In this document: positions 28,233-36,300 of the stretch, piece by piece
How the letters are laid out: each line of letters begins with the position of its first letter
Position numbering within the stretch: position 1 is the first letter of the stretch
From: a virus
Direction: 5' to 3' (one strand)
Length of the DNA stretch: 64,000 nucleotides
Virus record (IMG/VR): IMGVR_UViG_3300003635_000001
Location: 1-64,000 of that record
Made by a program: the position numbers and the translations under genes
Notes under the pieces: model-generated
What the model was told of the DNA's origin: nothing
What the model saw: the letters and a program-made list of their open reading frames with translations, nothing else
Databases searched by the model: none

Positions 28233-30565
28233 CCGTCACCTTCTACGAACTCGGTGAAAACGACTACACCGAAATTGGTCGTATCCACGACGGAGAAATC
28301 GTAGACGGCGAAGACCAACTGGTCGCAATCGGCGCTGACCAGTTCGCGGACAACGAAAAGAAACTACTGAACGTCTACGATGGGCCGTACATCGTTGCTG
28401 GAATTGGGACGCCTAATACCCTTACTCAAAAGTCGGACAAGGCACTTCGGAAGAGCGTCGAAACAGTCTTCAAAGACTGGATTCCCTACGAGGGGCCACA
28501 GGGCGGGGAAGGCTGGCAAAACACCCTGACAGGCGAAATCCGCTATCAGGAAGGGAAGCCGAGTGGCGCGGGAAGTGACGCCGACGTTACTGTCCCCGGC
28601 AACTCTACGATACAGACTGTCTCGGCGGCTATCACGTCAGTCCTCGGCGCGACAGTCATGCAATCGCTCAAGCAACAGGCGACCGGTGGCGGTGGGTCAT
28701 TCAACCCACAGACGTTCGTGACCGCCGCCGCCATGTATATCGCACAGACTGGTAAGGGGTCGCTCGGAGAACTACAGGAAGCGTTGGATACCGAAGCCGA
28801 GAGCGAACCCGAAGACGCTCAAGACGTGACGATTCAGACCGAGAGTGGCGAAATCGAATCTACGACTCAAACGGGTGTCACCGACGTAACGAGCGCGATT
28901 ACACAAGTCTCGTCGGAAGAGACGGTCGCTCGTCTCGGCATGACCATGAGCGAGGAAGAGAAGGAAGACCCCGAAGCGTGGATTCGGGCGTTTGGTGATA
29001 GCGTTACTGAAGAAGCCAACCAGAACTTCCAAGACGCTCTGGACGAGCGGATTCGTGAACGGACGGTTTCGACTGACAAGTACCGGGGTGGTGTCGTTGT
29101 TCCGAACGAGGTGACGACGGAACAGGTGAGAGAGGCTATGGGAGCGACGATGGACGCCGAGACGGTAGAATGGCTGTCCGGGGCTATGGAAAACAGCCCC
29201 GCCGTAGACGGGAACGACCCCGACTCATGGGTACGGGCGGCTCTCACACAGATTGGTGACGATAGCGAACAACGTACCGAGTTCCAGAACCAGTTCGACG
29301 TTTCCGCCGCTGTATCCGAAGAGGGTGACGGCGACGTTGGGACTGTCACCATGTCGGGTGGCGGTGAGAGTATCGAAATGCCGACGAACACCAGCGCTGA
29401 AGAGGCACGGGCCGCTGTCGAAGAGACGCTGGGTCAGGACTTTCTCACCCACACAGCGGGCTTCATGGAAGACCAAGGCGCGGACGTAGAAGACCCGAAG
29501 CAGTGGGTCATGAACGGGCTGACGCTCTCTCAAATCGCCAACCCGGAAGGCTTCGAGACGACTGTCAGCGAAATGCAAGACAGTCTGATTGAAACCAACG
29601 AGGAACCCGAAGAGAGCCGGGCGACTCAAGTCGTGACGGAACACGACGCCGAGGGTGACTGGCAATCATTCGTAGACCCAGTGACCGACCTGCTGGAAGA
29701 GGGCGAGAGCGCTGGCGACATTGTTCAGAGTCTCAAAGAAGACGCCGAAATCGACGGCCACCCGCTTCAAGACGAGCAAATTCGGACACTCGCGTTCGAG
29801 GCTCACAAGGAAGCCAGCGAGCGGAATCCGCCCGGTGTAGACGAGACACCGGACACGCCGTCGCTCGCTATGGACTGGGGTAACGAGTTCCCTGAAGCCA
29901 TGCGCGACCGTATGCAAGAGAACCACCCCGAAGCCTACGAGCAACTGAACGAGTCCTTTGAACCGTGGTCAGACGACCCCCACAGCGAGGAAATGAACTC
30001 GTTCTGGAACTACGCGGTTCAGCACAGTGGGAACGGGAACATTCCCGAAATGGAAGGCCGCCCGGAGAACGTCACGCAAGAAGAGGTAGAGGCCGTACAA
30101 CGGCTACACGAAGTGACACAGGATACGCTCACCGAACTCTACGGGGACACCGTACCGCTCTTCCGTCCGGTGGGTGGAAGCGCCGCGAGTGAACTCAAAA
30201 ACGCAAAGGAGAGCGACGAAGACGACGATATTCAGTTCACCCACCGCCCGGCTGAATCGTGGTCGGGCGACATTGAGCAAATCGCGCAACGGACAGACTT
30301 TGAAGACGGTGAATCGGTTGTCATTCGACGCGAAGTACCTACGGAAGACGTACTGGCGTCGTCTGTTACCGGGTCGCCGGGACTGGACGCACAAGACAAC
30401 GAGTTCGTCGTCTCGTCGCCAACAGAGACGGAGTACAAACGAGGTGACGTGTTGACTGGCGACGACCTGAAAGACCCACAGGCAACGATGGAACAGGCGG
30501 CGTGGGCGAATAAGACCACTGGCGGGACGGAGCAAACGGAAGCAAACGAGGAAGGTGGAGAGTAA
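28229..30565 (+). CDS. Array protein H: N-module, tag, helical repeats and ART-like domain (778 aa)
   Basis: The N-module at 1-62 (TFYELGENDYTEIGRI, EIVDGED, DGPYIVA) is almost that of protein C. The tag begins at W84 (WIPYEGPQGGEGWQ, EIRY). Residues about 110-480 hold four related units of about 75-85 residues, each with a hydrophobic strand phrase followed by helices and a D-P-x-x-W-V/I phrase (DPEAWIRAF, DPDSWVRAAL, DPKQWVMNGL). An ART-like domain ends the protein: TVPLFRPVGG (Arg near 646), AESWSGD, QDNEFVV near 723. Here the ExE site reads D-N-E, so activity may be altered. It has ATGA overlap with G and TAATG overlap with I. Confidence 0.62.
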   Translation: MTVTFYELGENDYTEIGRIHDGEIVDGEDQLVAIGADQFADNEKKLLNVYDGPYIVAGIGTPNTLTQKSDKALRKSVETVFKDWIPYEGPQGGEGWQNTLTGEIRYQEGKPSGAGSDADVTVPGNSTIQTVSAAITSVLGATVMQSLKQQATGGGGSFNPQTFVTAAAMYIAQTGKGSLGELQEALDTEAESEPEDAQDVTIQTESGEIESTTQTGVTDVTSAITQVSSEETVARLGMTMSEEEKEDPEAWIRAFGDSVTEEANQNFQDALDERIRERTVSTDKYRGGVVVPNEVTTEQVREAMGATMDAETVEWLSGAMENSPAVDGNDPDSWVRAALTQIGDDSEQRTEFQNQFDVSAAVSEEGDGDVGTVTMSGGGESIEMPTNTSAEEARAAVEETLGQDFLTHTAGFMEDQGADVEDPKQWVMNGLTLSQIANPEGFETTVSEMQDSLIETNEEPEESRATQVVTEHDAEGDWQSFVDPVTDLLEEGESAGDIVQSLKEDAEIDGHPLQDEQIRTLAFEAHKEASERNPPGVDETPDTPSLAMDWGNEFPEAMRDRMQENHPEAYEQLNESFEPWSDDPHSEEMNSFWNYAVQHSGNGNIPEMEGRPENVTQEEVEAVQRLHEVTQDTLTELYGDTVPLFRPVGGSAASELKNAKESDEDDDIQFTHRPAESWSGDIEQIAQRTDFEDGESVVIRREVPTEDVLASSVTGSPGLDAQDNEFVVSSPTETEYKRGDVLTGDDLKDPQATMEQAAWANKTTGGTEQTEANEEGGE

Positions 30566-32307
30566 TGGTGAAAATCGACGCGTCGGAGTACGAGACGAAC
30601 TGGCTCACTGACAGTCCCGAAAAGGAAGGTCAGCCGAACGACGACGAGGAAGTGGCGGAGTCTGACAGTACCCCTACTGAAGAAAATCAGGCCCAGCAAG
30701 CCACGAAGGCGCTCAAGTCCGCTTTGGATTCTACCTTCGAGAAAGACGAGTGGATTCCCTATGAAGGGCCGGAAGGTGGTGAGGGGTGGCAAAATACTCA
30801 AGACCCGGACGATATTCGATATGGACTTGACGAACCGCCGGGTGAAGTAGCCGATGGGTACGAAGAGCAAGCGGAAGACTGGGGTGAGAGCAACGAGGAA
30901 GACAACGAAGACGGCGGTTCAGAACTCGGGAACTTCCTTGACGAACTCAGTCATACAGAGGCCAAAGAACCAATTGAACAGGATATACACTCGGTAGCGT
31001 CGGATACCGATACCAGCCCCGAAGAGGTTGCTGGTCGCCTTCACGACCGACTTGAGCAACGCCAAGACCGAATCGGGAATTTAGACCAAGCCAACACCGA
31101 GCAATTTTCCGGGTTGGCGAACTCTATGCTCGAAAACATCGGGGAAGAGATAATCGAAGAGCGTAACCGAGATGAGTTGACGGAAGCGGTCGAAGGATAC
31201 GACGAACTCACCTCTACGAAGGTCACGAATCATTACATCGACAGTGCGGTCGAACAGGTTCAGGAATCGACTGACTGGGGACGTGACGAACTTCGCCAAG
31301 ACCTACTATCGCACCTCGGAGAAGAGGGCGTTGACCCCGAAATCGCGCTGGACGAAGAGGAAGGGTTGGAAGAGTGGGCTGAAGCCAAAATTCAAGAAGC
31401 CGAGGAAGGCGCTGACGCTCCGTCTGACGTTCCTGACGGCTGGGGGAAACCCGAGGAAGTGACGTTCGGAGAATGGACGGAGTTCGAGCAAGGTGACGCC
31501 CAGTTCCTCGAACACGGTGATAGGGTTACTGGTACTCGCAACGGCGACGAGTTCGAGGGAACGGTTCGACACACTCCCGAAGACGGACTGGTCGGTATCG
31601 AAATGGACGAAGGTCACGTTCAGACAGTCGAAACGTGGGATATAGACCAGTACCAGAGTCAAGACCGTGACTTGGACGAGACACGCGACGAACTCCGTGA
31701 CCACTTCAGCAATATCAGCCAGCACAACCAGTCGCTACAAGAGTACACGGGCCAAGCCCACCGAGAAATCAACGGCCATATGCGAGATACCGCGAAAGAG
31801 GTAGAAGCGGACTCGAAGGGGAAACTCGAACACGCTATTATGGCTACTGCTGACGCTGATACCGCTCGGGTAATCAGCGACGTGCAAGCGGCGACAAAAC
31901 AGACACTCCCCCGAGAAATGAACGTCGCTCGGGGTATCGACGTGGACGCTGGGTCGTTCATGGACAAGGCTGAAGAGGCTATGGAATCGGGCGGAGCGCT
32001 CATGGACGAAGGCTTCCAAAGCGCGACGATTGACCGAGACGTGGCGGAAGGCTTCGGCAACATCACACTGGACATTCAGACCGACCACGGCGTCTACGCA
32101 CGGGCCGCCAGCGAGTTCGCTGGGGAAGACGAAGTGCTACTCCCCGCCGGGACGCAATACGAGGTGAAAGACGTTGACAGGGAGAACAACACCGTCAGCG
32201 TCGAAGCCTACGGCGGATTCAGTTTCAACGTGGACGTGGGCCACGTTCGGGAACTGATTCACGAAGAGGGAATGTCCTACGAAGAGGCAATGGAATATGT
32301 CAGATAG
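30565..32307 (+). CDS. Array protein I: tag and ADP-ribosyltransferase-exoenzyme-like domain (580 aa)
   Basis: A short N-terminal stretch contains motif DNA (30667-30678, read as STPT). The tag at W63 is close to consensus (WIPYEGPEGGEGWQ, DIRY, PPGEVADGYEEQAEDW). Residues about 110-270 are helical. One SH3-like block lies near 310-355 (HGDRVTGTRNGDEFEGTV). The C-terminal domain resembles ADP-ribosyltransferase exoenzymes: MNVARGID (Arg near 456), GFQSATIDRDVAEGF, GVYARAASEFAGEDEVLLPAGTQYEV, shown in part. E-D-E near 521 and the LLPAGTQYEV phrase are classic. This is the clearest ART in the array. The gene overlaps J by eleven bases. Confidence 0.7.
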   Translation: MVKIDASEYETNWLTDSPEKEGQPNDDEEVAESDSTPTEENQAQQATKALKSALDSTFEKDEWIPYEGPEGGEGWQNTQDPDDIRYGLDEPPGEVADGYEEQAEDWGESNEEDNEDGGSELGNFLDELSHTEAKEPIEQDIHSVASDTDTSPEEVAGRLHDRLEQRQDRIGNLDQANTEQFSGLANSMLENIGEEIIEERNRDELTEAVEGYDELTSTKVTNHYIDSAVEQVQESTDWGRDELRQDLLSHLGEEGVDPEIALDEEEGLEEWAEAKIQEAEEGADAPSDVPDGWGKPEEVTFGEWTEFEQGDAQFLEHGDRVTGTRNGDEFEGTVRHTPEDGLVGIEMDEGHVQTVETWDIDQYQSQDRDLDETRDELRDHFSNISQHNQSLQEYTGQAHREINGHMRDTAKEVEADSKGKLEHAIMATADADTARVISDVQAATKQTLPREMNVARGIDVDAGSFMDKAEEAMESGGALMDEGFQSATIDRDVAEGFGNITLDIQTDHGVYARAASEFAGEDEVLLPAGTQYEVKDVDRENNTVSVEAYGGFSFNVDVGHVRELIHEEGMSYEEAMEYVR

Positions 32308-33313
32308 TGAAAAATACACAGCGGAAGGCGAAGACATTCGAGTCGTTGGCCCCGAGTGGGGCGAAGAAGACGAGGAAGTGACCACCGAGAAGAACTGGAT
32401 TCCATATCGCGGCCCACAAGGCGGCGAAGGCTGGCAAGACACACAGAATCCTAACGACGTTCGGTACGACCTTGACGAACCACCGGGGACAGTGGCCGCT
32501 GGGTATAGCGAAGACCACTGGGAAATGGACGACCGAAGCACCAGCGTCGAAGACAGTGAAATGGGCTACGTCTCTGAAGGTGCTGGTGGGCCGTCTCTGG
32601 ACGTTGCCACTGCTGACCACGCACAGTCCTTACACGAAGCCGGAGCGTCAGAGGGCGCGTCCTCGCGCCATATGCACGTTGCTACGTGGGAGTCCGAAGA
32701 CGGAGAGCCACGCCGAGCGTTCGTAACGAACTACGGGCCGGACATGAGACGGAACGAGACAGGCGAGAAACCGCTATTAGGTGAGCGTGCAATCGCCGCT
32801 GACGCGTTCTTCCGCAACATGGGATTCGACCCGCCAAAGCACTTCCTGAACCGCCAGCAACGCTATCTCGCGGTCGAAGGCAAGGACGGGAAGGAAGTAC
32901 GACACGCTCCCGACGAGTGGAAAGAGAACATCGACCGCGACGGAGTGCTGAATTTCGCCGCAACAGCGATTATTGCTGGCAACTCCGACCTTCACCCGAA
33001 GAACGTGCTGGTCAACGAGAACGGTGAGTTCTTCGCGGTGGACTTGGACAAGTCGGGTGGAGATTTCGCTAACGGCCCCGACCGGTTCCAACGCCGTGGA
33101 TTCCAGTCGATTACGTGGACAGCCCGAAACCTCGGTCATAGTCTCTCAAAGGAAGAAATCGACCAACGCGCACAGGAGTTGTGCCGAGATATGGATATTG
33201 ACCGAATGACCGAGAACGTTCAAAACAGTACGTGGTCACGGAAAGGCCGACACCAGTTCCGTGATAACATTATTACCAACATTAAAGCACTACGCGAAGG
33301 AAGCCTACTGTAA
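32297..33313 (+). CDS. Array protein J: tag and kinase-like domain, minimal form (338 aa)
   Basis: This is the shortest tagged member: the tag at W34 (WIPYRGPQGGEGWQ, DVRYDLDEPPG), then a single kinase-like domain over about residues 95-330. Landmarks are ASSRHMHVATW, RRAFVTNYG at the beta-3 position (no Lys), LGERAIAADAFFRNMG (a helix with E), AGNSDLHPKN (228-237) and AVDLDKSGG (about 248). It may show the minimal functional unit of the array: one tag plus one effector domain. The start lies inside gene I; the stop and the start of K share one base (TAATG). Confidence 0.62.
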   Translation: MSDSEKYTAEGEDIRVVGPEWGEEDEEVTTEKNWIPYRGPQGGEGWQDTQNPNDVRYDLDEPPGTVAAGYSEDHWEMDDRSTSVEDSEMGYVSEGAGGPSLDVATADHAQSLHEAGASEGASSRHMHVATWESEDGEPRRAFVTNYGPDMRRNETGEKPLLGERAIAADAFFRNMGFDPPKHFLNRQQRYLAVEGKDGKEVRHAPDEWKENIDRDGVLNFAATAIIAGNSDLHPKNVLVNENGEFFAVDLDKSGGDFANGPDRFQRRGFQSITWTARNLGHSLSKEEIDQRAQELCRDMDIDRMTENVQNSTWSRKGRHQFRDNIITNIKALREGSLL

Positions 33314-36300
33314 TGGCTGTCGTTATCGAAGAGTTCGACATAGGAGATATGTCGTGGTCTACCCTCGGTCGCATTGAAGATGGGGAAATTGTGGCCGACG
33401 GCGACGGGTTCCTTTCCGAACTCCTTTCTGACGACGAACTCGGTGACGAAGACGAACTACTGAATCGGTTCAACGGCCCGCGTCTTGTCGCCTATCGTGA
33501 TAGGGGTACTCTCGGGAAAAACTGGATTCCGTATCAAGGGCCGATGGGTGGCGAGGGGTGGCAAAACGCGAACGACCCTGACGATATTCGCTACGTAGAC
33601 GACCCACCCGGAGAAATCGAAGAGGGGTACGAGGAACAGGCGGAAGGGTGGGGTGAGAGTGACCAAGAGCGTTTTGTCAACGCTGTGGAAGAAGAATACG
33701 GAGTTTTCGCCAGTTCCCTCGCCAACGCGTTCACCGAAGAGACGGTTCTGAAAGACCCCTACGATTCGGGCTACGTAAAACTCGCCGCGAAGGTGGTCTT
33801 TGGTGAAAATTACCCGGACGAGTCGGTTGCGGAATACTACGAAGAGTTTCGAGAACTCACGAATCTGGATACCATTCAGACGCCGCGAGAAGCGACGATG
33901 GACGTTATAGCGGCAATTGACGAACTCGAACCCACCAAGTCGCAAAAGAATCAGGCACTTGACGCGTTGCGTGACCGGTACAATATCATGCAATCCGCTG
34001 ACGGGTTGCCTCAAGTACCGCTGGAAGACAAGGGGCCAAGGGACTGGAAAGAACACGTCCCCGGTCGTGGCGAAGATTACGACTGGGGGACAGTGAACAC
34101 GCAAGACGCTGTTCTCTATCAAACCGAAGACGGCCTCATGAATGGCCGAATCTGGAAGTATGAGGGCGAAGACGACCAAGACGTACTCTACACACTGGAA
34201 AACGGCGAGACTCTGTATCACGAAGAGATTGAGGCGTTCTACCCCAACGAGAAAGAAGCGCTCCGGGTCGGTTCAAACGCTCGCGTTTCCGAGGGCAACT
34301 TCCTCACTTTCGAGATTGACGGAACCCCGTATCAAGGAGAAGTATCGACAATTGCGGCGCGTGACGGTCAAAGAGTCGAAGCACTGATTTCGACGCCGGG
34401 GGCTATGGTTCGACTTTCATCTACTACTGAAGAAGGCCGTGACCCACAACTTGAGTCCGTTCAGGGTGACGACATAGAAATCATCGAACGACAACGAACC
34501 CTTCCTGACGATTTTGAGGGAATGGCGGAAGGCGTCAATCGGGAAGCGGACGCGGTTGCACGCGACATTACGGATAATCTCGGTGACGAGTGGCATAGAA
34601 GTATGTCGCTTGAGCGAGACGTGCAAAATGAGTTAGAGAAATACTTCTCTTCGACCGCTGTCAGTCAGTTTTACGAAGCCGTCAACGACTGGAAACAGGA
34701 CGCTTCAAGTGGCCTCTCCGGCCTTCACGCGTCGTCTTTCCAAGAAGCGCTGGATATACACAGCCCCGCTCGCGGGTGGGACGAACCCAGCAAAGAGAAC
34801 GTTCAGGTAGCGAAGGTCATGTACGAAGTGAGTCAGGAATACCTGAAAAAGACTCACGGAAGTAGCGTTCGCTTACACCGAGGAATGTCTAACACCGGAT
34901 TCCGTCGGTTGATGGACACATGGTTAGAGAACCCGAACGCTGACGAATACGACTTGAGTCAAATGGCGTTGAACAACTATACGCCACAGGTGGGTATTGC
35001 TGAAGGATTCGCACACGATACGGCTGTCGTCACCAGTCGTGTCAGTACAGACAATATCGCGTTCGCTATGGACGCCCTCGCCGCTCGCTCAATGGACAAC
35101 GAAGGCGAGGTTCACGTCATGGGCGACGGTATGACGGTTGACCACAGCGATATTGCGTTCGGTGAACACCGAATCGAACTTGACGAGTTCCCCGACGGCT
35201 GGTCGCTTGAAGAGCATGAAGACATGGTGGAACAACTCAAGCACCACTACGCTGGTCGAATGCCGCTTCCGAAAGAAAGCCACGAAGAAATCTTCCAGAA
35301 GTGGGCGGAATCAGTCAAAGAGAACCACCCCGAACTGGTCGAAGGCCCGAATCCCAACCCCGAGATACAAGAACTCGTCAAGACAATCGAAACTGACGCA
35401 TTCCTACAGTACGAGGTTCGACAAGGGCCACAGACCCAACTGGACGAGTTCGAGGATAAGCAGGACTCGAACCCAGTTATCGACCTAACTGACGACGCGT
35501 CCGCTCGGTGGTCGGCCTATGACCCCGCCGAGATTCCCGACACAGTGAAAGAGACGAAATGGAACCAGTACCGGAACTGGCAACAGAGTCTACAGGAGAA
35601 ATCCAGTAGCCCCATTGGAAAAGCGTGGATTCCCTACGAAGGCCCGCGAGGTGGGGAAGGTTGGCAAAGTGCGAACGACCCGAACAAAGTCGTCTACCAG
35701 CAAGAGCCGCCGGGGGAAGTGGCCGACGAGTACGACGCCGACCACTGGGAAGAGTATCCGAGTGACGGTAACTGGCCCGAATCGCCACACGGAACGCCGT
35801 GGGAACAGCCACAGGGCTTCGGACGAGACGCGGGTATGCAACTCACCGACGCGGTGGCGTTTATCAACTACGACGACGAGGTAGTGGCTGGCGAAATTGC
35901 GGAGTTCAACGACGACGAGAAGACGTACAAACTCGAAAATGGCTACGTAATCAGCCACAGTCAGGTCGTCGGCTGGTCGCAACCGCCCGAAGGTGAGCGC
36001 GTCGAAACGTCTGTTGGTATGGTTACTGAAGGCGACTGGATTACCTACGACACGTCCTACAGCGAAGACCACGTTGCACAGATTTCCGACATAGAAATCA
36101 ACGACGACAAAGACATTATCTCGGTCGTTGGGGAACACGGTTATTACGAGATTGAGGTGTCCGGGCGTCCGAACAACCGCAACGAGTTCAACGCTAAAGT
36201 TCAGCGTATCCACACCGAGGAACCCGACCTGTTCGAGAACGTCGAACAGAATGGCATGGCTATGGAAACCGACGATATTGTCGGTGAAATGAGCGAGCGA

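Noticed and set aside
8460-35700. Recurrent tag DNA considered as an insertion element or CRISPR-like repeat
   Set aside because: Copies are always in the same coding frame, diverge at synonymous positions, and lack constant-size spacers, target duplications or ends. Conservation is at protein level.
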